From NCBI GenBank assembly GCA_017405845.1, contig JAFQZQ010000041.1, forward strand, positions 1-64,000: a stretch of 64,000 nt of DNA, written 5' to 3'. The DNA is from Mogibacterium sp. Its GTDB lineage: Bacteria > Bacillota > Clostridia > Peptostreptococcales > Anaerovoracaceae. Positions 44,847 to 53,102 of this stretch are shown here, one piece after another. A program made the position numbers and the translations under genes. Position 1 is the stretch's first letter, and each line of letters opens with the position of its first letter. The notes under the pieces were generated by a model. That model searched no databases. It saw nothing but the letters and a program-made list of their open reading frames with translations, and was not told the origin of the DNA.

Positions 44847-45895
44847 TAACGGTCACCTCCACTCTTTACTTTTGTCAGTGCGTACAGGATTACACCATTC
44901 TGGATGATGATACGCATGATATCCGAAAGGTCTGTTCCTGTGAACAGCTGGTTCATTACCGGCATAGCCGTTGTCATCAGGCCCTGGAAGAGGCACACAC
45001 CTATCAGTACGTTAGGGATGCTTGCCTTGCTTGCAGTAGCGCCTCCTACGAGTACGGCAGCAACTGCAGGGAACGCCATGTTCAGCGGTCCGTTATACAG
45101 CTGGGCATATCCGTAACCCTGTGAGTAAATGATAATACCGATACCGGCTAAAATTGTTGAAATGATATTCGCGATAACGCGGTTACGGTCAATGTTGAGA
45201 CCGGATGCTTCAGCGAATCTCGGGTTCTGTCCTCCCGCGAAGATGGCCATACCTGTCTTTGACTGGAAGAACATCCATACCAGGAAGCAGAACAGAGCAA
45301 ATACGAGCATCATACCGAATGGTATCGCAACGCCTGCAATCTCGATCTTCAGAAGATCAGAGATGATTCTGCTGGCGTTGAAGTTCTTGAACTGAATCGT
45401 TTCTCTGAGTCCGTTTCCGAGCATCCAGCCCATCTTACGGTTGGAGAACGGAATGGCGAGCCAGAAAATGTTGAAGAACGCTACGATAGAGAATCCGGAG
45501 TATGTAGCGATGGTCATCTCCGCGCCTTTTACAGCGTTCATCAGCTTGCCGTAAAGCCATCCGAGGATCGTGCAAAGCACTACGCTGAGAAGGAGCGATG
45601 TGAAGATGAGGAACCATCCGCTGAAGTCGAACTGCATGCAGATCATGAGAGCCATGAGTCCGCCTTCGATACCTACAGGCAGAGCGAAGTTAGGACCTGT
45701 ACCCGACTTGATGGCAGGCACCATCGCGAGTACGAGAAGACCGTTCATGCCTACACGGTTCAGGATATCGGTGAGCAGTGTCGGTATGGACTGACCCTGT
45801 ACACCGGCTGTTATCAGCAATACCAGCAGCAGTAATCCGACCGCAAAGGTTGGAATGCCGATCCTGTTGATCGCTTTTCCTATTGAATTAGTCAT
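44846..45895 (-). CDS. ABC importer permease (branched/BMP-like type), first subunit
   Basis: About 349 residues, same BPD_transp_2 family as its neighbour (NFALPVGIEGGLMALMICMQF, FAGGQNPRFAEASGLNIDRNRV, VAAVLVGGATASKASIPN). I choose ATG 45895 (MTNSIGK), which has AGGAGGTGG 5 bases upstream and overlaps the ATPase stop by 8 bases; an in-frame start at 45913 lacks a site. Two different permeases plus one double ATPase indicate a heterodimeric channel. Confidence 0.9.
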   Translation of the reverse strand: MTNSIGKAINRIGIPTFAVGLLLLVLLITAGVQGQSIPTLLTDILNRVGMNGLLVLAMVPAIKSGTGPNFALPVGIEGGLMALMICMQFDFSGWFLIFTSLLLSVVLCTILGWLYGKLMNAVKGAEMTIATYSGFSIVAFFNIFWLAIPFSNRKMGWMLGNGLRETIQFKNFNASRIISDLLKIEIAGVAIPFGMMLVFALFCFLVWMFFQSKTGMAIFAGGQNPRFAEASGLNIDRNRVIANIISTILAGIGIIIYSQGYGYAQLYNGPLNMAFPAVAAVLVGGATASKASIPNVLIGVCLFQGLMTTAMPVMNQLFTGTDLSDIMRIIIQNGVILYALTKVKSGGDR

Positions 45896-47507
45896 TCGGA
45901 CCACCTCCTGCATTCATAGAAGCTTTGATTGCTTCTTCTTTTGTCATGCCGGACATCATCATGCCGTAAACTTCATCTGAATCTGTAGGTGACAGTTCGC
46001 CGGCGACTTTACCCTCGCATATGATAAGAACTCTGTCGCAAATGCTTCGGAGTTCTGCAAGTTCAGAACTCGTCATGATAATTGTCATGCCCTGCTCTTC
46101 AGCCAGAGTCTTGAGAAGATCGAGTATCAGCTTTTTAGCTCCGATATCGATGCCTCGTGTAGGCTCGGATACCAGCAGCAGATCAGGATCAAGCGCAAGA
46201 GCCTTTCCGACGCAGACTTTCTGCTGGTTACCACCTGACAGTGCGCCTGCATTCTGTGCTATGGAAGTGCAGCGGATGTCGAGGTCCTTGACCATCTTCT
46301 CTGCGTTTGCCTTGATGGCAGCTGTATCTGTAAATGTGAATGGTCCGATTTTCTTTAGGAACTTACCCTGTACCTCCATAGCGTTGAAAGCTATGTTGAG
46401 GTCGATAGGGCTCGTAAGCAGGAGACCTACGCCCTTTCTGTCTTCCGACAGGAAGGCGATTCCCTTTTTCAGCGTCTCGTCTGTTTTGGAGACATCGATC
46501 TTTTCGCCCTTGAACTCGACATCTCCTACTACCGGGTACATGCCCATAAGGCCATTGGCAATACCAAGCTTGCCCTGACCGGCAAGGCCTCCGATACCGA
46601 GGACTTCGCCCTTGCGTACGCTGAATGTTACGCCCTTGACTTCCTCACCCGGCATGTTGACAAGAAGATTATTGACTTTGAGGATCTCCTCGTCGCTGAT
46701 CTTTCGCTCAGTCTCTGAACGATCAAGAGTAAGTGCACGGCCGACCATGAGACGTGCTATCTCAGCGGCTGTGATATTTTTTGTTTCTTCTGTGGCTACC
46801 CACTCTCCGTCACGGAGAACGGTAACTCTGTCGGACAGTCTGATGATTTCATCAAGACGATGGCTGATGAAAATGATACCGATGCCCTGTGCGGCCAGCT
46901 TACGGATCGCATCGAGCAGGTGCTCGGTTTCGCTCTCTGTCAGAACGGCAGTAGGCTCGTCGAATACCAGGAAGCGTATTCCGGTCTTATCGATCTCACG
47001 AGCGATCTCAACGAACTGCATGTGTCCTACAGGAAGGCCATGTACCCTGGTGTACTCCTCGATATCCATGCCCATGGTATCAAGAGCTTTTCTGGCATCC
47101 TGAGCCATGTGTTCGTGGTCGAGTGTCTCAAGGCGCTTTCCGAAAATCTTGGACATAGCCGAGCTCTTCGTGGTCTCACGGTTGAGCTTGATGTTCTCAG
47201 TGATTGTGAATCCCGGTATAAGCATGAATTCCTGGTGCACCATACCGATTCCGGCTTCCATGGCGTCACGCGGGTTCATGATATTGGCATTTTCACCACC
47301 GATACGTACCTCTCCCGTGAATCCACCAGTTTCGTGGATCACCGGCATACCGAACAGGATGTTCATCAGTGTGGACTTACCCGCGCCGTTTTCGCCGATA
47401 AGAGCATGAATCTCGCCAGGACGTACGTCCATGTTGATCCCCTTCAGAACGGCATGACCCGAGTATTCCTTTCCGACATTGATAAATTCAAGAATCCCGT
47501 TGTTCAA
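45888..47507 (-). CDS. ABC importer ATPase with two nucleotide-binding domains
   Basis: A 539-residue RbsA/YufO-like protein. First domain: Walker A GENGAGKST near residue 39, signature region LPVGHMQFVEIAREI, Walker B FLVFDEPTAVLTESE. Second domain: Walker A is degenerate (GLAGQGKLGIANGL, with G-K-L instead of G-K-T/S), signature ALSGGNQQKV, Walker B LLLVSEPTRGIDIGAKK, where the usual catalytic region reads SEPTRG as in most RbsA-type second domains. Start is TTG at 47507, preceded by AAGGGG. Such ATPases energise sugar, nucleoside or autoinducer uptake; substrate here is set by the DUF3798 lipoprotein and unknown. Confidence 0.9.
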   Translation of the reverse strand: MNNGILEFINVGKEYSGHAVLKGINMDVRPGEIHALIGENGAGKSTLMNILFGMPVIHETGGFTGEVRIGGENANIMNPRDAMEAGIGMVHQEFMLIPGFTITENIKLNRETTKSSAMSKIFGKRLETLDHEHMAQDARKALDTMGMDIEEYTRVHGLPVGHMQFVEIAREIDKTGIRFLVFDEPTAVLTESETEHLLDAIRKLAAQGIGIIFISHRLDEIIRLSDRVTVLRDGEWVATEETKNITAAEIARLMVGRALTLDRSETERKISDEEILKVNNLLVNMPGEEVKGVTFSVRKGEVLGIGGLAGQGKLGIANGLMGMYPVVGDVEFKGEKIDVSKTDETLKKGIAFLSEDRKGVGLLLTSPIDLNIAFNAMEVQGKFLKKIGPFTFTDTAAIKANAEKMVKDLDIRCTSIAQNAGALSGGNQQKVCVGKALALDPDLLLVSEPTRGIDIGAKKLILDLLKTLAEEQGMTIIMTSSELAELRSICDRVLIICEGKVAGELSPTDSDEVYGMMMSGMTKEEAIKASMNAGGGPND

Positions 47508-47580
47508 AACGTATCCCCTTTCATTGTCTGTAATTGAAAAGTTGTCTAGTCGGTCTAATCAATCCTCATAAAGTAACGAA

Positions 47581-47608
47581 CAGGGACACCGCATCAGCGG
47601 TGTCCCTG
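47581..47608 (-). terminator. Hairpin between DUF3798 lipoprotein and ABC ATPase genes
   Basis: A perfect 12-bp stem (47581-47592 with 47597-47608) around a 4-base loop, about 46 bases past the lipoprotein stop. The U-tract is poor (TTCGTTACTTTAT). As with oppA-oppB, it probably lowers expression of the membrane genes relative to the binding protein. Confidence 0.7.
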
Positions 47609-47654
47609 CGGTCTTACTTAATCTTGATTATTAAACTTGATTGATCCTAAAGGA

Positions 47655-48902
47655 TTATCTGTCCCTTGTTGGCTCGCCGAAGTTCAGGAATCCCTGAAGA
47701 TATACGAGGTAGTTGTCGAACTTCTCGTGTGAATCCGGATCTTCGTAAGGAACGAGGCTAACCTCTGTGTTGCAGTAATCAGCAAGCAGATCCTGGATGG
47801 TCTGTGTGTCGCACTTGTCAACTTCGCCATTCATCCAGAGGAATGCATACTCTGTGCAAGCTACTGTGTTAGCGATGGAAGCAGGTACACTCCATGTTGA
47901 GAAGTGTCCGCTGAGTCCGTCCTCTTCGAGCTTTGTGTTGATAGCGTCGATTGTTGTCTGGAGACCATTTACAAGATCCTCAGGGCTCTCGATACCAAGA
48001 GCACTCGGGAATCCGTGGTATGGGCTCGGGCAGCATGGGAGTGCATAGTATGCACCGCTGTCATGAACAGCCTCGATCAGAGGAACCTGCATAGCGCAGT
48101 TTGTCGAGAAGAAGCATGTGTCAACTCCGTACTTCTCAACCATCTTTGGAACGTCCTCGAGGATGAACATCTGAGCTCCGGAAACTCCTGCGTCAGAAGT
48201 TGGGTCCGGTGCAGTAGCGTCTACGAACTCGATTCCGAGCTCTTCGCACTTAGCCTTGATGAGGTCACGGCATCCAGCGAGAGGAGCCTGTGCCATGTGA
48301 CGTGGGAAGCTGTAGTGAACGAATGTCTTGCAGCCCATGTCATAAGCCTGCTGAGCGATAGCTGTACCCTTGTTGATCTCGTCGATCGAGAGGATGATGT
48401 CAGCACGCTTAACGATATCGTCAGCATTCTCCTGTGGTGTGCAGTATGCGATCAGAAGATCGTCTTTCTCTCTTGACTCAAGTACTTTGTCGATAGAAGC
48501 GTTCGATCCCGGGCAAGCCTGGTTGATAATGATAGCCTTATACTCAGGGTCTGCACCGTACTTGCTTACTACAGCAACGAACTGCTCCTGCTCTGTCATG
48601 AAGTTGTCAGGCATTACATCGTGAGTAATGCGGTCAGCACCGTATTTCTCAACCATGAAGTCTGCCGAACGGAACTCTTCCTCATTCTGTGAAAGAGTAT
48701 TTGTGATGATAGCGATCTTACCTTCGCTGGCATCTCTTGCAGCCATTACACGCTGCTCGAGCTCACTAAGCTCTGCAGTTGCTTCAGGAGCTTCAGCTGA
48801 TTCTTCAGCTGGCTCTTCCGACTGGCCGCCGCCGCATGCTGTAAGAGCGAATACCATTACCGCTACTACCAGCAGGCTGAGAAACTTCTTGAATCTCTCC
48901 AT
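47655..48902 (-). CDS. DUF3798 lipoprotein, putative substrate-binding component
   Basis: A 415-residue lipoprotein: signal peptide MERFKKFLSLLVVAVMVFALTAC (lipobox LTAC), an acidic Glu/Ala/Pro linker (residues 24-45), then a periplasmic-binding-protein-like fold with KIAIITNTLSQNEEEF, ADIILSIDEINKGTAIAQQA, MGCKTFVHYSFPRH and FFSTNCAMQVPLIEAV. I assign it to DUF3798, whose ligand is undetermined. Start 48902 has AGGAGG 8 bases upstream; the frame extends to 48935 without a ribosome site. Its neighbours are an RbsA-like ATPase and two permeases, so it is very likely their ligand receptor. It sits between the Xaa-Pro dipeptidase side and hypD. Confidence 0.85.
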   Translation of the reverse strand: MERFKKFLSLLVVAVMVFALTACGGGQSEEPAEESAEAPEATAELSELEQRVMAARDASEGKIAIITNTLSQNEEEFRSADFMVEKYGADRITHDVMPDNFMTEQEQFVAVVSKYGADPEYKAIIINQACPGSNASIDKVLESREKDDLLIAYCTPQENADDIVKRADIILSIDEINKGTAIAQQAYDMGCKTFVHYSFPRHMAQAPLAGCRDLIKAKCEELGIEFVDATAPDPTSDAGVSGAQMFILEDVPKMVEKYGVDTCFFSTNCAMQVPLIEAVHDSGAYYALPCCPSPYHGFPSALGIESPEDLVNGLQTTIDAINTKLEEDGLSGHFSTWSVPASIANTVACTEYAFLWMNGEVDKCDTQTIQDLLADYCNTEVSLVPYEDPDSHEKFDNYLVYLQGFLNFGEPTRDR

Positions 48903-48947
48903 AAAATTATCCTCCTTAAGATTATAAATATCCACTTTAAACAGTGA

Positions 48948-49020
48948 AAACTACTAAGGGGATGATATCACATGAGGAATGTCTTTTCAACAATGTGAAA
49001 AAACATACAACAAGTGAAAA
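48948..49020 (+). repeat. Three GTGAAAA repeats around the DUF3798 promoter
   Basis: CAACAATGTGAAAAAA (48989-49004) and CAACAAGTGAAAAA (49008-49021) are near direct repeats spaced about 19 bases, so on nearly the same helix face; a shorter CAGTGAAAAC (about 48950-48959) lies beyond the -10. They could be half-sites for a regulator of the transporter genes. Evidence is sequence pattern only. Confidence 0.35.
48962..48990 (-). promoter_or_regulatory. Promoter for DUF3798 lipoprotein operon
   Basis: On the minus strand TTGAAA (48985-48990), 17-base spacer, TATCAT (48962-48967) with a TGn extension. Predicted start near 48955, leader about 53 bases. GTGAAAA-type repeats lie across and upstream of the -35. 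Confidence 0.65.
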
Positions 49021-49045
49021 ACCGGCCTTCTAAAAGGCCGGTTTT
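49018..49045 (-). terminator. Terminator after hypD
   Basis: A perfect 12-bp stem AAAACCGGCCTT with AAGGCCGGTTTT around a 4-base loop, 15 bases past the hypD stop. The minus-strand right arm ends in UUUU followed by CACUUGUU. Confidence 0.85.
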
Positions 49046-49059
49046 AATGGTTCTTTACC

Positions 49060-51432
49060 TTAGAACGACTGAGCTGTTCTGTTTATGATCTCGTTCTGCA
49101 GTTCTTCGTCGAGGTTTCTGAAATAGTCGGAGTATCCGGCTACACGGACGATCAGATCCTTGTAGTCATCCGGATGCTTCTGTGCCTCAAGCAGTGTTTC
49201 CTTATCGAATACGTTGAACTGGATGTGGTGACCGTCCATAGCAAAGTATGTACGGATCAGGCTTGCGAGGTTCTCGAGGCCTGTGTCACCTGCGAGTGCG
49301 CTCGGAGTGAACTTCTGGTTGAGCAGAGTTCCGCCGGTTGAGCAGTGATCCATCTTAGCGCAGCTCTTGATAACAGCTGTAGGTCCGTTTGTATCTGCGA
49401 ACTTCTCAGGCGAGATTCCCTCGGATACAGGCTTCTTGGCAAGTCTGCCGTTAGCTGTAGCTCCGATAACTTCGCCGAAGTAGATGTGGCATGTTGTAGG
49501 CAGCATGTCAACGTGATACTGTCCGCCGCACATCGTTGGGCGTCCGGTTACTTCGTCCCTGTACTGTCTGAATACATCCTGCATGATATCGTCAGCGTAA
49601 TCGTCGTCGTTACCATACTTAGGAGTCTTGTTCTGTACCATGTTGAAGATCTCCTCATGTCCGACGAAGTTGTCGTCCATTGCCTCGATGAGTTCCTTCA
49701 TTGTGAAGTTCTGGTTGTCGAATACGTTGTATTTGATTGCAGCGAGGCAGTCTGTAACTGTTCCGATACCAACGCCCTGGATGTATCTGGTGTTGTATCT
49801 TGAACCGCCGTTGTTGTAGTCCTTGCCCTTCTTGATGCAGTCGTTGGTAACGATTGACAGGCATGGAGCAGGCATATACTTGGCGTAAAGCTTTTCAATG
49901 ACGTTGTTTCCGCGAACCTTTACGTCTACCATATGCTTCAGCTGGATCGTGAACGCGTTCCAGAGTTCATCGTAAGTCTTGAAGTCCCATGCATAACCGG
50001 TTTCAGGTCCGAGCTGCTTTCCGCTCTGATCGTCAAATCCGTTGTACAGAGTCAGCTGGAAGATCTTAGGAATGTTGAGGTATCCAGTGAGGATGTAAGC
50101 CTCATTGCCCCACGAACCTGTTTCAACGCATCCGGACGAACCGCCCTGACGTGCGTCTTCGAGGGTCTTTCCTGCGTTCAGCAGCTCCTGTACGATCTCG
50201 TCAGTATTATAGAATGCAGGCTGGCCCCATCCTTCTCTCGAGATCTCGCAGGCTCTCTTGAGGAACTTGTGAGGTGTCTTTTTGCTGATCTGTACGTTGG
50301 AATTAGGCTGTACCAGCTTCATCTCGTCCATGCAGTCGAGGATGAGGTAGCTGACAGCGTTAACGCCGTTTGTGCCGTCTTCCTTGATTCCGCCGGTATT
50401 GATGTTTGCGAAATCTGTATATGTACCGCTCTCCTTGAGAGTAACGCCTACCTTAACAGGCGCCGGCTGGTTGTTGAACTTGACCCAAAGGCACTCGAGA
50501 AGCTCGAGAGCCCTTTCGTCGTCGAGGATGCCTTCCTTAGTGTCTTTCTTGTAGTATGGATACAGATGCTGGTCGAGTCTTCCCGGGCTGAAAGCGTCCC
50601 AAGGGTTGAGCTCTGTAGTTACGGCAAGGTGTGTGAACCAGTAGAGCTGGATCGCTTGCCAGTATGTCTGAGGAGCATGAGCAGGAACGACGTCAAGGTT
50701 TGCAGCCATCTGCTCGAGTTCTGCCTTGCGTACAGGATCCTCGCACTTTTCAGCCTCAGCCTTCAGCAGCTTCTGATATCTCTCGCCGAGGATCATTACT
50801 GCGTCGCAGTCGATGAGCATTGCCTCGAGTTCATCCTTCTTATCTACCGCTTCCGGGTCATTCATGAAATCAAGAGCGTCGATTGCTGCCTGGATCTCTT
50901 CTTTATAATCAGCGTATCCCTTTATGAATACGTTCTTTCCGCCACATGTATGTCCCGGGCCTCTCTGTTCCATGAACTCAGTGAACATGCCGGCTGCATA
51001 GCACTTTCTCCACTCGTGTGTCATGCCTGCGATCAGCTTGTCTCTCATGGACTTTCCCTTCCAGTAAGGGATGATTATCTCTTCCTGGTCCTTGAGGTCC
51101 TGTTTTGTTACGGTGTAGTTAACAACAGCACGGTCGTTCATGATGTACATGTCTTCGATCGTGTGGCATGTGAGCTCAGGGAATGTCGGCGAGGACTGTG
51201 GGTCCTTACCCTTTTCACCTACGATGAGCTCGCCCTCTCCGAGATAGAGAGTCTTCTTGCTGAAGTACTCCTTGAGTACCATAGCTCTAAGTACAGGAAG
51301 GGATACCTTGTCTTCCCATTTCTTGTACACTTCAGTCTCGATTATCGCTCTTTCAAGATCGATGTGAGGCTGAGTCTCCATGCTGACCTTTCTGAGAGCT
51401 TTGATTCTTGCGTTCATTCCACGTTCTTCCAT
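49060..51432 (-). CDS. hypD: trans-4-hydroxy-L-proline dehydratase (glycyl-radical enzyme)
   Basis: A 790-residue glycyl-radical enzyme that dehydrates trans-4-hydroxy-L-proline to (S)-delta-1-pyrroline-5-carboxylate. The radical site RVAGYSDYF puts the glycyl residue at G766; the thiyl site GSSGCVETG puts Cys at C435 with the general base E437. Other substrate-pocket positions of HypD appear in place: F153 and H161 (TEFMEQRGPGHT), D279 (NPWDAFSPG). Each is one residue later than in the C. difficile enzyme (789 residues) as I remember it, and long blocks such as VKFNNQPAP and KVGVTLKES match that family rather than PFL, glycerol dehydratase or CutC. GGAGG lies 6 bases before the ATG. It follows its activase HypE, 17 bases away, and ends at a strong terminator. 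Confidence 0.88.
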   Translation of the reverse strand: MEERGMNARIKALRKVSMETQPHIDLERAIIETEVYKKWEDKVSLPVLRAMVLKEYFSKKTLYLGEGELIVGEKGKDPQSSPTFPELTCHTIEDMYIMNDRAVVNYTVTKQDLKDQEEIIIPYWKGKSMRDKLIAGMTHEWRKCYAAGMFTEFMEQRGPGHTCGGKNVFIKGYADYKEEIQAAIDALDFMNDPEAVDKKDELEAMLIDCDAVMILGERYQKLLKAEAEKCEDPVRKAELEQMAANLDVVPAHAPQTYWQAIQLYWFTHLAVTTELNPWDAFSPGRLDQHLYPYYKKDTKEGILDDERALELLECLWVKFNNQPAPVKVGVTLKESGTYTDFANINTGGIKEDGTNGVNAVSYLILDCMDEMKLVQPNSNVQISKKTPHKFLKRACEISREGWGQPAFYNTDEIVQELLNAGKTLEDARQGGSSGCVETGSWGNEAYILTGYLNIPKIFQLTLYNGFDDQSGKQLGPETGYAWDFKTYDELWNAFTIQLKHMVDVKVRGNNVIEKLYAKYMPAPCLSIVTNDCIKKGKDYNNGGSRYNTRYIQGVGIGTVTDCLAAIKYNVFDNQNFTMKELIEAMDDNFVGHEEIFNMVQNKTPKYGNDDDYADDIMQDVFRQYRDEVTGRPTMCGGQYHVDMLPTTCHIYFGEVIGATANGRLAKKPVSEGISPEKFADTNGPTAVIKSCAKMDHCSTGGTLLNQKFTPSALAGDTGLENLASLIRTYFAMDGHHIQFNVFDKETLLEAQKHPDDYKDLIVRVAGYSDYFRNLDEELQNEIINRTAQSF

Positions 51433-51449
51433 TTTGTCCTCCGTGCGGC

Positions 51450-52373
51450 CTACCCGCCGATCTTGATATTAGTGAAACCTGCTTTTTCCCATTGTTCAAC
51501 GAATGATTGCATTTCTTCGTCAGAAGGAGCCGTAAGCTCTTCTGCTTCATATGCTCTACCGAGCTTGCCGTACTTGTGTGAGCCTGTGCTGTGATAAGGC
51601 AGGAGGTTCACCTGCGCCGGTCTTATGTCGTTTTCCTTGAGGAAGTCTATTACGGCTGCCATCGATTCGGTATCGCCGTTGACCTCCTTTACTGTAGGTA
51701 TTCTGATGAATATCCTTGCACCCGTCTTTGCGATTTTTTTAAGGTTGTCGAGTATGAGCTCGTTGCCCGTACCGATATACCTTTTGTGCTTTTCGTTATC
51801 TATCGCCTTGATGTCATAGAGCCAGGTGTGTACATACGGAAGTATGGCCTCAAAATTCGAATACGGTGCCTGGCCGCAGGTATCTATCGCAACATCCACC
51901 CCTTCTCTGTACAGCCTTTTTACAAGCTGCCGGATGTAGTTGCTGTCCATCGCCATGACTTCGCCGCCCGAAAGGGTTACGCCGCCGCCTGACTGCTCGT
52001 AAAACATCTGGTCCTGCAGACATATCTTTACGAGCTCATCGACAGAGTATTCCCTGCCGACCAGAACCCTGTAATTTCCAAGGCATGCATCGACGCACTT
52101 TCCGCACTTGATGCATTTGGAGCGGTCAAGCTGAGATTTTCTTCCCTCTGCAGTCGGCTCTAACATCGTTATGGCGCCGGTCGGGCATACCGCCTCGCAC
52201 CTTCCGCAGCCCGTGCACTTAGGAATGTCTACCTGAAGCTCTTTCTCGAATCTCTGCGTCTCAGGATTGTGGCACCATACGCATTTGAGAGGACAGCCCT
52301 TAAAGAATACGGTTGTCCTTATGCCGTCTCCGTCGTGTATTGAATACTTCTGTATGTTAGTAACTGAATTCAT
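51450..52373 (-). CDS. hypE: Glycyl-radical activating enzyme (HypE)
   Basis: A 307-residue radical-SAM enzyme that installs the glycyl radical on the dehydratase encoded just downstream. The SAM cluster motif CxxxCxxC is C27-C31-C34 (GCPLKCVWCHNPE). Two ferredoxin-type clusters follow: C53/C56/C59/C63 and C87/C90/C93/C97, as usual for GRE activases outside the PFL type. GGGVTLSGGE (SAM-binding) and DIKAID are present. GGGG lies 7 bases before the ATG at 52373. Its own promoter (52417-52445) with a palindromic operator just downstream makes it the first gene of a hypE-hypD operon. Confidence 0.9.
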   Translation of the reverse strand: MNSVTNIQKYSIHDGDGIRTTVFFKGCPLKCVWCHNPETQRFEKELQVDIPKCTGCGRCEAVCPTGAITMLEPTAEGRKSQLDRSKCIKCGKCVDACLGNYRVLVGREYSVDELVKICLQDQMFYEQSGGGVTLSGGEVMAMDSNYIRQLVKRLYREGVDVAIDTCGQAPYSNFEAILPYVHTWLYDIKAIDNEKHKRYIGTGNELILDNLKKIAKTGARIFIRIPTVKEVNGDTESMAAVIDFLKENDIRPAQVNLLPYHSTGSHKYGKLGRAYEAEELTAPSDEEMQSFVEQWEKAGFTNIKIGG

Positions 52374-52388
52374 TTTTTAACCCCGTTT

Positions 52389-52402
52389 TAGACCGCGGTC
52401 TA
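52389..52402. promoter_or_regulatory. Perfect 14-bp palindromic operator before hypE
   Basis: TAGACCGCGGTCTA is a perfect palindrome placed at about +9 to +22 of the transcript from the promoter at 52417-52445. It lies between the TetR gene and hypE, the classical location for a TetR-family operator. A related site occurs at 38084-38097 upstream of the opp promoter. Confidence 0.7.
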
Positions 52403-52416
52403 ATAATTTCAGCTAC

Positions 52417-52445
52417 ATTATATATTGTCGCTCTCAGCAAATCAA
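52417..52445 (-). promoter_or_regulatory. Promoter for hypE-hypD
   Basis: On the minus strand TTGATT (52440-52445), 17-base spacer, perfect TATAAT (52417-52422). Start near 52410, leader about 37 bases containing the palindromic operator. It begins inside the last bases before the tetR stop region, so hypE-hypD can be expressed independently of tetR. Confidence 0.72.
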
Positions 52446-52454
52446 TAAGCAGCT

Positions 52455-53030
52455 TCACTGTTTTTTGAGACCTTGCATCATTATAGGAAAGAGCTTTCTG
52501 CTGTACTCTCCAAATGAAAAGCTTCCGTTCTGCATGCACCACTCTGTAACAAGAGCTCTCTCGCCCATACTGAAAAAGCTGACCATCTCGCTTACTGTCA
52601 TTTCATCAGTCAGTTCGCCGTTTTTCTGCCCCTCATACATCAGCCTTTCGACATACCTGTAATAGTATCTGTTGCGGTTGAGCAGACTTGAGAAGTCTTC
52701 CTTTATTATCTGAGCAGAATAAAGATACGAGAGCAGTCTGTAGTCTATGTTCTTCTCCATGAACGAGTGGACTTCATAATTGAGCCACATCAGCTTATCG
52801 AAACAGCTCAAGTCCTGAGGCTCAATGCCATCCAGTCTTTCATACTCACGGTCGAGTATTTCGGACAGCGTATCGAGCAGGTCATCCTTACTCCTGAAGT
52901 AATAATAAAACGTTCCCTTCGAAATGCTCGCCTCGTTGATGATATCGTTGATGGTCGCCTCGGCGAAGCCCTTCTCTCTGAACAGTTTCCATGCCGCGCC
53001 TATGATGCGTTCTCTTCTGTCATTTGCCAT
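52455..53030 (-). CDS. TetR/AcrR-family transcriptional regulator
   Basis: A 191-residue regulator. The N-terminal DNA-binding domain (residues 1-50) has the typical helix-turn-helix ATINDIINEASISKGTFYYYF. The C-terminal all-helical domain would bind an effector; its identity is unknown, but hydroxyproline, P5C or a peptide would make sense. It is transcribed in the same direction as hypE and lies 82 bases upstream, with the operator palindrome between them. A hairpin (53050-53076) separates it from the CofE-like gene, so it may be expressed by read-through or from a weak own promoter. It probably represses hypE-hypD and perhaps opp. Confidence 0.88.
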   Translation of the reverse strand: MANDRRERIIGAAWKLFREKGFAEATINDIINEASISKGTFYYYFRSKDDLLDTLSEILDREYERLDGIEPQDLSCFDKLMWLNYEVHSFMEKNIDYRLLSYLYSAQIIKEDFSSLLNRNRYYYRYVERLMYEGQKNGELTDEMTVSEMVSFFSMGERALVTEWCMQNGSFSFGEYSRKLFPIMMQGLKKQ

Positions 53031-53049
53031 ATCTGCTCCTGAATATGTA

Positions 53050-53076
53050 GAGTGTCCGGCTATATACCGGACACTC
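53050..53076 (-). terminator. Hairpin between the CofE-like and TetR genes
   Basis: A perfect 10-bp stem (53050-53059 with 53067-53076) and 7-base loop, 27 bases past the CofE-like stop. No U-run follows on the minus strand, so it may act as a weak terminator or attenuator in front of tetR. Confidence 0.55.
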
Positions 53077-53102
53077 CTGTGAATTCATTGTTTTATTTAT
53101 CT

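Noticed and set aside
47545-47560. A third TetR site (CGGTCTAAT) between the DUF3798 and ABC ATPase genes
   Set aside because: Only one half-site matches the hypE palindrome; the left half is different and no promoter lies next to it.
49060-51432. Calling the glycyl-radical enzyme pyruvate formate-lyase, glycerol dehydratase or choline lyase
   Set aside because: The thiyl loop is GCVETG with a Glu two residues after Cys; PFL has paired cysteines, and the surrounding blocks match hydroxyproline dehydratase instead.
49933-51594. A 553-codon open frame on the plus strand opposite hypD and hypE
   Set aside because: It is antisense to strongly supported glycyl-radical genes, is Leu/Ser/Val/Cys-rich without any motif, and mirrors the codon bias of the opposite strand. 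The same holds for long plus-strand frames opposite glgP, glmM, murA and the M24 gene at 31.0-32.3 kb.
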